A DNA stretch of 64,000 nt from Sphingomonas sp. (lineage in GTDB: Bacteria; Pseudomonadota; Alphaproteobacteria; Sphingomonadales; Sphingomonadaceae). Below the pieces are notes generated by a model. That model was not told where the DNA came from, ran no database searches, and saw only the letters and a list, made by a program, of their open reading frames with translations. Shown here piece after piece: positions 56,023 through 64,000 of this stretch; the first letter of the stretch is position 1; each line of letters starts with the position of its first letter. The stretch covers positions 186,001-250,000 of the forward strand of contig NZ_JAHBZI010000001.1 in the NCBI RefSeq assembly GCF_019635515.1, read 5' to 3'. A program made the position numbers and the translations under genes.

Positions 56023-58353
56023 TCAGTTCGTCGTCCGACCGGGAACCACGCGCAGCAGCGCCTGGGCGTCCTGCCCGGTCGGCAGCTTGCCCGAGACGCT
56101 CAACCGCTGCGCGGCATCGTCCCAGCGCAGCACCGCCGACCGGCCGCCGCCGGCCTTATAGGCGTCGCTAGTGCCGTCATCGTCGAACAGCGTGAAGCTG
56201 CCACTGGCGCCGGGGAAGACACGGATCTCGGTGAGCGGCTGGCGGACGCTGGTATTGGCGACATCGGCGCCGAGCGGAACGATGGCCCCGGCGCGGGCGA
56301 ACAACGGGATGCGGTCGATCGGCGCCGACGCATCGATCCACGTGCCGCCGGCGTGGCGTGCGCCGGTCCACCAATCGTACCAGTCGGTGCCCTGCGGCAG
56401 ATAGACGCGGCGGCTGGTCGCGCCCTGCTCGGTCACCGGGGCGACCAGCAGCGCCGCGCCGAGCATATATTGGTCGCCGATCGTCGCGGCCTGGGCGTCC
56501 TTCGGGAAATCCATGAACAGCGCCCGCATGAACGGCGCGCCCGAGCGCCAGGTGCCGTGGCCGAGCGAATAGAGATAGGGGATCAGCCGGTAGCGCAGGC
56601 GCAGATACTCGGCGAGGATCGGCTCGGCGGCGGCGCCATATTCCCAGATCGCGGTGGCCGGACGCTGGCCATGGATGCGCAGGGTCGGGGTGAAGGTGTT
56701 GAGCTGGAACCAGCGCACGAACAGCTCGGGATAGTCCTTGTAGGACGGCGCCATCGCGGTCGCGCCGGCCGGATCGACCAGCACCGGCCGCTGCGCTTCC
56801 GGCCCGTTCGGCCACATCCAGCCGCCGGTGTCGCTGCTGGTATAGGCGATGCCGCTTGCCGCCATGTTGAGCGTGGCGGGGACCTGACGGCGCAGCGCCT
56901 CCCAGGTCGAATGAACGTCCGCCGTCCAGAAGATCGCCCCCGATTTCTGCGCGCCGAGATAGGCGGCGCGGGCGAGGATCAGGTTGCGGAAGCCTGGCCG
57001 ATCCCTGGCCGAACCCTCGGCGACGCCGGCGGTGTGGACCAAGGGGTAGAGGTTATAATAGCGGTCGCCCGAGCCGATCGAATAGAAATGGCCGGAGGGG
57101 ACGAGATCGGGCTCGGTCTCGTCGAGCCAGAACCAGTCGAAGCCCTGGCTGGCGAGATTGTCGCGGATGCGGTCCCAGAACCAGGCGCGGGCTTCGGGAT
57201 TGGTGCTGTCGAGCAGGGCCCCGGCGCGGTCCGAGCGCAGGGGCAGCCCCTCGACCGCATTGCCGCTACTGTCCTTGAGCAGCCAGCCCTTGGCGACGAG
57301 CATGTCGTGGTAGCGGCCCTCGCGCTCATAGCGCGGCCACACCGAGAGGATCGAGCGCATGCCGCGATCGTGCAATTGCTTGTTCATCCCTTGCGGATCG
57401 GGGAAATAGGCGCGATCGATGTCCATCTGGCCCATCCGGGTCCAGTGGAACCAGTCGAGCACCATCACGTCGAGCGGATAGCCGCGCTTGGCATACCCAT
57501 CGGCGATACCCATCAATTCGGCCTGGCTTTCGTAGCGCGCCTTGGACTGGATCAGGCCGAAGGCGGCCTTGGGCGGCAGCGGGGTCTGGCCGGTGAGCAA
57601 GGCATAGCCGGCGTAGAGATCGTCGGTGGTGTCGCCGGTGATCAGGAAGAACGAGACGCGCTCGCCGACCCTGGACTGGAAGCTGGTCCTGCTGTGCAGG
57701 CCGGGCGAGACGGTGGTCACAGAGGGATTGTCCCAGACGATGCCATAGCCCTGGTTGGTGACAAGGAAGGGGACGCACACGGTCTCGCCGGCGGGCGCAT
57801 CGTAATTGTGGCGGCAGTCGATCGTTCGTCCGCGCAGATCGAGGATGCCCTCCTGGTTCTGGCCGAGTCCGTAATAATGGGTGTCGGGCCGGTCGGCGAA
57901 GCTGGCGCCGACGCGGAAGGTCGCTTCGCCATTGACTTCGTGGGGCACCATCTCCCAGCCGTCCATCCGCGTCACTTCGCGGCCGTCGGCGCGGCGGATC
58001 GTGACCGAGACCGGCGGCAGCGAGGGCAGGAAATAGCGCTCCATCATCGACGGCGCCTTGGGGAAGGGCTTGGCGTCGATGGTCACCGCCAGCGCGGAGG
58101 AGGTGAAGACATCGCCCGAGGCGTCCGTGCGGTGCGCCCAGCCGCGCGCGTCGGGCTTGGCGATGAAGCCGGGGCCGGGGCCCCTTTCGAGCTCGGCGCG
58201 GTCGAGCGCGATCGTGACGTGGACGATATTGGGGGCGTAGGTCTCGATCGAGACCAGCCCGCCATGGCGATCGAGCGTGCTGGGCTGGGCGGCCGCCGAC
58301 GATATGCCGAGCATGCCCGCGACCAGGAATGTGAGAATCTTGCCGGCGCCCAT
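56023..58353 (-). CDS. Secreted GH31 alpha-glycosidase (alpha-glucosidase/xylosidase)
   Basis: 776 residues with a signal peptide (ILTFLVAGMLGISSAAA). Retaining glycosidase of family 31: LGQNQEGILDLRG in the N-terminal sandwich, TIM barrel with LDVMVLDWFHWTRMG, nucleophile motif WFWLDETEPD and acid/base region SSDTGGWMWP, then a beta-sandwich C-terminus ending in RVVPGRTTN. The catalytic Asp pair is intact. Whether alpha-xylosidase or alpha-glucosidase cannot be decided, as these share the fold and motifs. It is independent of the OPT gene, both on the minus strand. Confidence 0.9.
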   Translation of the reverse strand: MGAGKILTFLVAGMLGISSAAAQPSTLDRHGGLVSIETYAPNIVHVTIALDRAELERGPGPGFIAKPDARGWAHRTDASGDVFTSSALAVTIDAKPFPKAPSMMERYFLPSLPPVSVTIRRADGREVTRMDGWEMVPHEVNGEATFRVGASFADRPDTHYYGLGQNQEGILDLRGRTIDCRHNYDAPAGETVCVPFLVTNQGYGIVWDNPSVTTVSPGLHSRTSFQSRVGERVSFFLITGDTTDDLYAGYALLTGQTPLPPKAAFGLIQSKARYESQAELMGIADGYAKRGYPLDVMVLDWFHWTRMGQMDIDRAYFPDPQGMNKQLHDRGMRSILSVWPRYEREGRYHDMLVAKGWLLKDSSGNAVEGLPLRSDRAGALLDSTNPEARAWFWDRIRDNLASQGFDWFWLDETEPDLVPSGHFYSIGSGDRYYNLYPLVHTAGVAEGSARDRPGFRNLILARAAYLGAQKSGAIFWTADVHSTWEALRRQVPATLNMAASGIAYTSSDTGGWMWPNGPEAQRPVLVDPAGATAMAPSYKDYPELFVRWFQLNTFTPTLRIHGQRPATAIWEYGAAAEPILAEYLRLRYRLIPYLYSLGHGTWRSGAPFMRALFMDFPKDAQAATIGDQYMLGAALLVAPVTEQGATSRRVYLPQGTDWYDWWTGARHAGGTWIDASAPIDRIPLFARAGAIVPLGADVANTSVRQPLTEIRVFPGASGSFTLFDDDGTSDAYKAGGGRSAVLRWDDAAQRLSVSGKLPTGQDAQALLRVVPGRTTN

Positions 58354-58433
58354 CAGATCCTCACCCCCAGGATTGCATCGGCGCCAAGTCTGCTACCGCT
58401 AACATCGTTGCGCAAGCGAGACTTTCGGGGCGG

Positions 58434-60095
58434 TCACCTTCCCTTGAACAATCCCCCGAGCACGCCGCGGACCAGCCCGCCAATGACACTGGCGCCGATG
58501 CCGCTCTTCTTGCCGAACACCGCCTTCGAGACTTCGCCCGCGACGGCGCGGCCCGCCGCCGAGGTGGCGGAGCGGGTGGCGGAGTTTATCGCACGGTTCC
58601 AAGGGTTGGCGGCGGCGGCGCGCTCGGCGTCGCGCTGGGCCTGGCGGTCGAGCCGGGCCTGACGGTCGGCGTCGCGTTGTTCGGCGAGGCGAGCGCGCTC
58701 GGCTTCCTTGGCGAGCCGGGCATCTTCCTTGGCCTGGACAGCGGCAACCTTTTCGGCGTCGCTGGCAGCCTGGGCTTCGGCGGCCGCGGCGGCGGCCTCG
58801 GCGCTCTTGGCGGCGAGCAGCTCCTCGGCGGATTCGCGATCGATGCGCGTGTCGTATTTGGTACCGATCGCATCGGTCTGGATCAGGACGCCGCGCTCCA
58901 CTGGCGTGACCGGGCCGACGCGCGAGCCGGGCGGCTTGATCAGCGCGCGCTCTACGGGCGCGGGGGCGCCGTCTTCCTGAAGCATCGAGACCAGCGCCTC
59001 GCCGACCTTGAGCTCTGTGATGATGGTCGCGACATCGACCCCGGGATTGGCGCGGAAGGTGGTCGCCGCCGATTTGACCGCGGCCTGATCGCGCGGGGTG
59101 AAGGCGCGAAGCGCGTGCTGGACGCGGTTGCCGAGCTGGCCGGCGATGGTGTCGGGGACGTCGATCGGGTTCTGGGTGATGAAATAGACGCCGACGCCCT
59201 TGGAGCGGATCAGGCGGACGACCTGCTCGATCTTTTCGAGCAGCGCCTTGGGGGCGCCGTCGAACAGCAGGTGCGCCTCGTCGAAGAAGAAAGCGAGCTT
59301 GGGCTTGTCGGGATCGCCGACCTCGGGGAGCGATTCGAACAGGGCCGAGAGCAGCCACAGCAGGAAGGTGGCGTAGAGCTTGGGGCTGGCCATGAGCTTG
59401 TCGGCGGCGAGGATATTGACGACGCCGCGGCCCTTGTCGTCGAGGGTGAGGAAGTCCTCCATCGACAGCGCCGGCTCGCCGAAGAAATGCTCACCGCCTT
59501 GGCTGCGGAGCTGGAGCAGCGACCGCTGGATCGCGCCGACCGACTGCTTCGAAACATTGCCATAGGTCGCGGTCAGCTCGTCGGCGCGCTCGGCGCAATG
59601 GACCAGCATCGACTGGAGATCGTCGAGATCGAGGATCAGCAGCCCTTCCTTGTCGGCAAGGGTGAAGGCGATGGTGAGCACGCCTTCCTGGACGTCGTTG
59701 AGGTCGAGCAGGCGGCCGAGCAGCAGCGGGCCCATCTCGCTGACGGTGGTGCGGATCGGGTGTCCCTGCTCGCCGTACAGATCCCAGAATTGCACCGGGG
59801 TGTCGGCATAGGCCCAGTCGCTCTGGCCGATCTCGGCGGCGCGGGCGGCGAAGATGTCGTGCATCTTGCCGGTGGGTGAGCCGGCCATGGCGAGACCGGA
59901 CAAGTCGCCCTTCACATCGGCGACGAAGCAGGGGACGCCGGCGGCGGACAGGCCCTCGATCATCCCCTGGATGGTGACGGTCTTGCCGGTGCCGGTCGCG
60001 CCCGCGATCAGCCCGTGGCGGTTGGCGCGCTTGAGGTTGAGCGCGATTGGCGTGCCGCTCGCGGCGCCCATGAAAATGCCCGTCTCTCCCGCCAT
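58434..60095 (-). CDS. HerA-like ATPase (DUF853, YjgR family)
   Basis: 553 residues of the HerA/FtsK-type P-loop superfamily. Walker A is AGATGTGKTVTIQGM near residue 35, Walker B is LAFFFDEAHLLFDG, and ITQNPIDVPDTIAGQLGNRVQHALRAFTPRDQAAV holds the sensor and arginine-finger region. A charged Ala/Glu/Arg-rich coiled-coil segment covers about 420-500, then a Gly-rich hydrophobic tail. Bacterial DUF853 proteins are of unknown role, and the archaeal HerA partner NurA is absent here. The ATG at 60095 has AAGGAG 6 nt before it; longer frames have no such site. Confidence 0.87.
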   Translation of the reverse strand: MAGETGIFMGAASGTPIALNLKRANRHGLIAGATGTGKTVTIQGMIEGLSAAGVPCFVADVKGDLSGLAMAGSPTGKMHDIFAARAAEIGQSDWAYADTPVQFWDLYGEQGHPIRTTVSEMGPLLLGRLLDLNDVQEGVLTIAFTLADKEGLLILDLDDLQSMLVHCAERADELTATYGNVSKQSVGAIQRSLLQLRSQGGEHFFGEPALSMEDFLTLDDKGRGVVNILAADKLMASPKLYATFLLWLLSALFESLPEVGDPDKPKLAFFFDEAHLLFDGAPKALLEKIEQVVRLIRSKGVGVYFITQNPIDVPDTIAGQLGNRVQHALRAFTPRDQAAVKSAATTFRANPGVDVATIITELKVGEALVSMLQEDGAPAPVERALIKPPGSRVGPVTPVERGVLIQTDAIGTKYDTRIDRESAEELLAAKSAEAAAAAAEAQAASDAEKVAAVQAKEDARLAKEAERARLAEQRDADRQARLDRQAQRDAERAAAANPWNRAINSATRSATSAAGRAVAGEVSKAVFGKKSGIGASVIGGLVRGVLGGLFKGR

Positions 60096-60177
60096 GCTAC
60101 GCTCCTTATCCAGAGCGCCAGACATAGGGGAAAGACGGGCGATGTTTCCAGTGCTTCCGCAAGGGGAGCGCGGCAGA

Positions 60178-61719
60178 TCAGCGCGGAATCTCGACTCCGA
60201 CATAGCCGCTGCCGCCGCCGCGGCGCTGGATGTACAGGCTGACGGTGGGCCGCCCGGCGCGTTTCGCATTGGCGACGATCGCGGCGATCTGGGCCGCGGT
60301 CGTGACCGGCTGGTTATTGGCCTCGGTAATGACGTCGTAGCGCTGGATCTTGCTCGCGGCATCGCTGTTGGGAGCGATGTTGAGCACCAGCACGCCGCGC
60401 GTCGTCGGGTCTAGGCCCAGCTGGCGCGCCTCGTCGGGGGCCAGCGTCCGCATCTGCAGGCCGAGCGAGGCCGCGGCCATCGAACCGCTGTCGCCATCGG
60501 GGATGGTGCTGTCATCCGACGGATCGAGCTGGCGCAGCTGATCCTCGGGCGGGCGTTCGCCGAGCGTGACGTTGAGCGTCAGACGCTTGCCGTCGCGGAT
60601 CACCTCGAACGGCACGCGCGAGCCGGGCGTCAGCGACGAGGTCAGGTTCGACAGGGTCTGGTCGGGCGTGACGTCCTTGCCGCCGATCTTGACGACGACA
60701 TCGCCGCGCTTGATGCCGGCCTTGTCGGCGGCCTCGCCGGGGCGGACATCGCGGATGATCTCGCCAAAGCCCTTGTCGACACCCCATGCGTCCGCGATGT
60801 CCGGGGTCAGCGGCTGGATGCCCACCCCGATATAACCGCGCTTGACCGCCGCGCCTTTCATCAGGGTGGCGATGATCGGCTGCGCCTGTTCGGCGGGGAT
60901 CGCGAAGCCGATGCCGACATTGCCGCCGGTCGGCGAATAGATTTGCGAATTGATGCCGATGACGGCGCCGTTGAGGTCAAACATCGGGCCGCCGGAATTG
61001 CCGCGGTTGATCGAGGCGTCGGTTTGAATGAAGCGGTCGAACTGGCCAAGGCCGGTGCGGTGCACCGCCGAGACGATGCCGGCGGTGACCGACCCGCCAA
61101 GGCCGAAGGGATTGCCGATCGCGACCACCCAGTCGCCGACGCGGGTCGATGTCGAATCGCCGAACTTGACGAACGGCAGGTTGGTCTGGCCGTCGATCTT
61201 GAGCACGGCGAGGTCGGAGAGCGCGTCGTTGCCGATCAGCCTGGCCTTGAACTCGCGGCGATCGGGCAAGGTGATGGTGATCGATTCGACCACGACGCCC
61301 TTCTGGTTGCCCGCCGAGATGACATGGTTGTTGGTGACGACATAGCCGTCGGCCGAAATGATGAAGCCCGAGCCGAGCGATTCGGCCTTCTGGGTGGTCG
61401 GCCCGCCCTGCGGCCCGAACTGCTCGAACGGCGTGCCCGCGAACGGATTGACGCTCTGGACCTTCACCCGCTGGGTGGTCGAGATGTTGACCACCGCCGG
61501 CTGAAGCTTGGCGACCATGTCCGCAAAGCTCATCGGCGCGCCGGGACGCGGCGTGCTCGCCTGGATCGTGCCGGGCTCGTTCTGCGCGGTCTGCGCGCCG
61601 GCGGGAACGTTGAGCGTCAGGGCGGTGGCGGCGCCACCAAGCAGCACGGCAGTGGTAAGAGCGTAGGCGTAACGCACGGGCGTGAATCCTCTCAAAGGTC
61701 CAAAGCGAAATTGGGGCAT
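60178..61719 (-). CDS. Do-like (DegP/HtrA) periplasmic serine protease
   Basis: 513 residues in the frame starting MPQFRFG. An N-terminal hydrophobic signal/anchor (AYALTTAVLLGGAATALTL) is followed by the trypsin-like domain with His132 (NNHVIS), Asp169 (DALSDLAVL) and Ser242 (RGNSGGP). Two PDZ domains follow, with GYIGVGIQPL and LGLQMRTLAPDEARQLGL. It degrades or refolds misfolded envelope proteins. A GTG at 61677 has a good upstream site (GAGAGGA) and would shorten the N-terminus, so the exact start is unsettled. It is downstream of hflC on the same strand; this order is common in alphaproteobacteria. Confidence 0.92.
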   Translation of the reverse strand: MPQFRFGPLRGFTPVRYAYALTTAVLLGGAATALTLNVPAGAQTAQNEPGTIQASTPRPGAPMSFADMVAKLQPAVVNISTTQRVKVQSVNPFAGTPFEQFGPQGGPTTQKAESLGSGFIISADGYVVTNNHVISAGNQKGVVVESITITLPDRREFKARLIGNDALSDLAVLKIDGQTNLPFVKFGDSTSTRVGDWVVAIGNPFGLGGSVTAGIVSAVHRTGLGQFDRFIQTDASINRGNSGGPMFDLNGAVIGINSQIYSPTGGNVGIGFAIPAEQAQPIIATLMKGAAVKRGYIGVGIQPLTPDIADAWGVDKGFGEIIRDVRPGEAADKAGIKRGDVVVKIGGKDVTPDQTLSNLTSSLTPGSRVPFEVIRDGKRLTLNVTLGERPPEDQLRQLDPSDDSTIPDGDSGSMAAASLGLQMRTLAPDEARQLGLDPTTRGVLVLNIAPNSDAASKIQRYDVITEANNQPVTTAAQIAAIVANAKRAGRPTVSLYIQRRGGGSGYVGVEIPR

Positions 61720-61785
61720 ATCTTGCGCCGCTTTCCTGAACGGCAATTGAATATGAACGTTTTGACAGGCTTTTGGCCGCCTGCT

Positions 61786-62634
61786 TCAGCGTCCCATGAA
61801 CTCCTTCAAATAGCTGTTCTGCGGGCTGAGGATGATCGACGTTTCACCCTTGTCCGCCGCCGGATCGAGGAAGGTTCTCCGGTACGACTGCATCGCGCGG
61901 TAGAAGTCGTAGAATTTCGGATCCTTGTTGAACGCGGCGGCATAGATTTCCGCCGCCTCGGCCTGCGCCGTGGCGCGGATGATCTGCGCGTCCTTCTGGC
62001 CCTGGGCGCGGATCGTCGCCGCCTCCTGCTGGCGGGCGGTACGCATCCGGTCATAGGCGCTGTCGAGCGGCGAGCCGGTCGGCAGATCGGCATGCTTGAT
62101 CCGGACATCGACGATCTCGACGCCATATTGGGTGCCGAACGCCTGCAGGTTCTTCTGGATATTGTCCATCACCTGCCCACGCTCGGCGCTGAGCAGCGCC
62201 GAGAAGGGCTGCTTGCCGAGTTCGTTGCGCAGCGCCGAGCTGAACAAGGGCTGGAGCCGCTCGGTCAGGCGATCGGTCGAGCCGACGGTGATCGCCATGC
62301 GCAGCGGATTGACGACGCGGAAGCGCGCGAACGCATCGACTTCGATGCGCTGCTGATCGGTCGACAACACCGGCTGGTTGGACAGGTCGAGCGACAGCAC
62401 GCGCTTGTCGACCCACACCACGCGATCGATGAACGGGATGTGGAACAGCACGCCCGAGCCGGTGCGGCCGAACTGCTCGCCGCGCTTATAGGCATTGACC
62501 GTCTGGTACGGCTCGTTGAGCCGCAGCACGACGGCCTGGCGCGTCTCGGGAACGATCGAGAAGGAGCTGAAGAGCAGCACCAGCAGGATCGCACCCGCCA
62601 CGGCCATGGCGATGGGGCTACGAAAGGCGGTCAT
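61786..62634 (-). CDS. hflC: HflC, membrane SPFH/band-7 protein, FtsH modulator
   Basis: 282 residues. One N-terminal membrane anchor (MAVAGAILLVLLFSSFSIV), then an SPFH/band-7 domain: VVLRLNEPYQTVNAYKRGEQF, LFHIPFIDRVVWVDKRVLS and the repeat of coiled-coil-like RTARQQEAATIRAQGQKDAQIIRATAQAEA. Forms with HflK a large vault-like cage around FtsH and regulates its proteolysis of membrane proteins. Its start overlaps the hflK stop (ATGA), so translation is coupled. Confidence 0.95.
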   Translation of the reverse strand: MTAFRSPIAMAVAGAILLVLLFSSFSIVPETRQAVVLRLNEPYQTVNAYKRGEQFGRTGSGVLFHIPFIDRVVWVDKRVLSLDLSNQPVLSTDQQRIEVDAFARFRVVNPLRMAITVGSTDRLTERLQPLFSSALRNELGKQPFSALLSAERGQVMDNIQKNLQAFGTQYGVEIVDVRIKHADLPTGSPLDSAYDRMRTARQQEAATIRAQGQKDAQIIRATAQAEAAEIYAAAFNKDPKFYDFYRAMQSYRRTFLDPAADKGETSIILSPQNSYLKEFMGR

Positions 62635-63728
62635 CGCGTGGCTCCCTGAGCGGGCTTGTCGGCAGGCTCGGCGCCCTTTCGGGCGAGACCGGGCAGCGGC
62701 AGATAGGGGGTGACGCCGGGCGCCTCGACGATCGTCTTGTTGGTCTTGCTCAGCACCTGCTCCATCGTCTCGTAATAGATGCGGCGGCGGGTGACGTCGG
62801 GGGCGAGCTTGTATTGCTCATAAATCTTGTCGAACTCGGCGGCGTCGCCCTGCGCGGCGGCGAGCACCTGCTGGGCATAGGCGTTGGCGTTGTTCTTGGC
62901 GGCCTGCGCCTGCTGCTGCGCGGCGGTGACCTGCTTGAACTCCTCGTCCACCGCCTGCGGAGCGGCGGCCTTCTGGATCGAAACGCTCTGGATCTGGATC
63001 CCCGAATTATATTCGTCGAGGATCTGCTGCATCAGCAGGATCACCTGCCCCTCGATCTTGGCGCGGCCCGACGTGATCGTGTCGTTGAGCGTCGCATTGG
63101 CGACGACCGCGCGCATCGCGGATTCGGCGGTGTCGCGGACGGTTTCCTGCGGGCTCTTGACCTGGAACACATAGTCCGAGGCGCTGCGCACCTTCCACTG
63201 CACCAGATAGGCGAGATCGACGATGTTCTGATCGCCGGTGAGCATCAGATTCTCGCCGCCGCTCTTGGGGAAATTCTCGTCGCGGATCGCCTGGACGTCG
63301 ATCGTCTGGACGACCGAAAACGGCGCCGGCAGGGTAAAGCGCCAGCCTGGCTCGAGCGTGCCGGAGAAACGGCCGAGGGTCTGGACGACCGCGCGCTCCT
63401 GCGGGCCGACCGAGTGGACCGATGTGAAGGCGATCCAGCCGAACAGCAGCGCGCCGACAACCAGGCCCCAGAAGCGGCTGCCCTGCGGAATACCGGGCAT
63501 GCCCGAACCGCCGCCGCGGCGTGCGCGCTGGAACAATTCGTCGAGCGCGCTCGCGGCACCCTTGCCGGGGCGCTTGCCGCCGGGGGGAAGCGACCATGGG
63601 TTGCGCGGGCCGCCGCCATCGCCGCCGCCCTTGTCCCCGCCGCTACCGGAGCCGGCGCCCCAGGGGCTTTTGGGAGGTTCGTTCTTGAGAGCGCCGGCCC
63701 ATGATCGCCAGCCCGAAAGGTTTGCCAT
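62631..63728 (-). CDS. hflK: HflK, membrane SPFH/band-7 protein, FtsH modulator
   Basis: 365 residues. The N-terminal ~80 residues are Gly/Pro-rich (GGDKGGGDGGGPRNPWS), typical of HflK, then a span (WGLVVGALLFGWIAFTSV), and the SPFH domain with LGRFSGTLEPGWRFTLPAPFSVVQTID and ENLMLTGDQNIVDLAYLVQW. The coiled region AAQQQAQAAKNNANAYAQQVLAAAQG ends the core. Partner of HflC. It starts with ATG at 63728 and is divergent from the Mrp gene, with 72 bp between the two starts, where both promoters must lie. Confidence 0.95.
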   Translation of the reverse strand: MANLSGWRSWAGALKNEPPKSPWGAGSGSGGDKGGGDGGGPRNPWSLPPGGKRPGKGAASALDELFQRARRGGGSGMPGIPQGSRFWGLVVGALLFGWIAFTSVHSVGPQERAVVQTLGRFSGTLEPGWRFTLPAPFSVVQTIDVQAIRDENFPKSGGENLMLTGDQNIVDLAYLVQWKVRSASDYVFQVKSPQETVRDTAESAMRAVVANATLNDTITSGRAKIEGQVILLMQQILDEYNSGIQIQSVSIQKAAAPQAVDEEFKQVTAAQQQAQAAKNNANAYAQQVLAAAQGDAAEFDKIYEQYKLAPDVTRRRIYYETMEQVLSKTNKTIVEAPGVTPYLPLPGLARKGAEPADKPAQGATR

Positions 63729-63800
63729 ACATGCTTTATAGGGGTGCCGCAGCGGATTTACAGTGGCGCGCCGCGATTGTGTGCCTATCTGGCGGACATA

Positions 63801-64000
63801 ATGACCGACAGTGCAACGATTCAGGCCGCGCTCGATCCCGTCGCGGCGGGCCGCGCCACCGCCCGGCTGGAAAACGGGCGCACGAATATCGTTCTCGACG
63901 TGACCGGCCTCAGCGAAGCCGCGCGGACGGAGCTTGAGGCCGATGTCCGGTTCGCGGCCGCCGGTGTCGAAGGCGCCGGGGAAATTCGCGTGCTGATGAC
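63801..64000 (+). CDS. Mrp/NBP35 (ApbC) Fe-S carrier ATPase, 5' part
   Basis: The first 66 codons of a plus-strand gene cut by the window edge. The visible protein (MTDSATIQAALDPVAAGRATARLENGRTNIVLDV, then LSEAARTELEADV) fits the DUF59-like N-terminal domain of the Mrp/ApbC P-loop proteins that insert or carry iron-sulfur clusters. The next part, with the P-loop, lies outside. In sphingomonads an mrp gene commonly diverges from hflK, which supports the call. Confidence 0.72.
   Translation, partial: MTDSATIQAALDPVAAGRATARLENGRTNIVLDVTGLSEAARTELEADVRFAAAGVEGAGEIRVLM

Noticed and set aside
55981..58662. 893-codon plus-strand frame over the GH31 gene
   Set aside because: Antisense shadow of the glycosidase.

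Overview
The window is high-GC, densely coded DNA from the chromosome of an alphaproteobacterium of the Sphingomonas type. This placement rests on the GyrB, RecF, DnaN and PEP carboxylase sequences, on small secreted proteins of a kind I associate with sphingomonads, and on the palindromic REP-like elements. No taxon search was possible. I see no rRNA, tRNA, CRISPR array, phage or insertion sequence, so this is ordinary core chromosome with a few accessory-looking patches.

Layout. 1-5.6 kb (minus strand): a truncated aldose 1-epimerase coupled to a secreted GH3 beta-glucosidase, a permease/binding-protein fusion of a compatible-solute-type ABC importer, a YdeI-like protein and a very acidic small protein. 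5.6-14.4 kb: Bcr/CflA drug exporter, a lipoprotein, a 2-oxoglutarate/Fe(II)-type oxygenase, homoserine dehydrogenase, two small secreted proteins, class II fructose-bisphosphatase coupled to a CPBP protease, and a secreted CocE/NonD hydrolase. 14.4-20.4 kb: PEP carboxylase, an L,D-transpeptidase, a yybP-ykoY (manganese) riboswitch followed by a GDT1/UPF0016 transporter, an MpaB-like protein and an RlpA-like protein.

20.4-31 kb holds replication genes (gyrB, recF, dnaN) together with coq4, a tandem pair of paralogous exported proteins, and a tandem pair of outer-membrane beta-barrel proteins with clear hairpin terminators. 31-38.9 kb: rlmN; a four-gene run of TSUP permease, cytochrome b, Tat-type molybdopterin lipoprotein and cyclopropane fatty acid synthase; DUF1801 and Sel1-repeat genes; argG. 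39-45.3 kb: an FAD amine-oxidase-like protein and two large polytopic GT-C-like membrane proteins, with REP-like double hairpins on either side of the FAD gene. 45.3-50.1 kb: a TPR protein, the tightly coupled sulfur genes sseA and metC with an MscS channel, and queF.

50.2-58.4 kb is the most carbohydrate-focused stretch: a GT4 glycosyltransferase with a large C-terminal extension next to a GH130-type phosphorylase/glycosidase, then an OPT transporter with an unusual repeat upstream, and a GH31 alpha-glycosidase. 58.4-64 kb: a HerA-like ATPase and the membrane-protein quality-control set Do-like protease, hflC and hflK, with the start of an Mrp/ApbC Fe-S carrier diverging at the right edge.

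No single dramatic new system is evident. The best leads are the GT4-GH130 pair (possible beta-mannan or related glycan turnover), the TSUP-cytochrome b-Moco lipoprotein module, the FAD/GT-C membrane cluster, and the manganese riboswitch controlling a GDT1 transporter.
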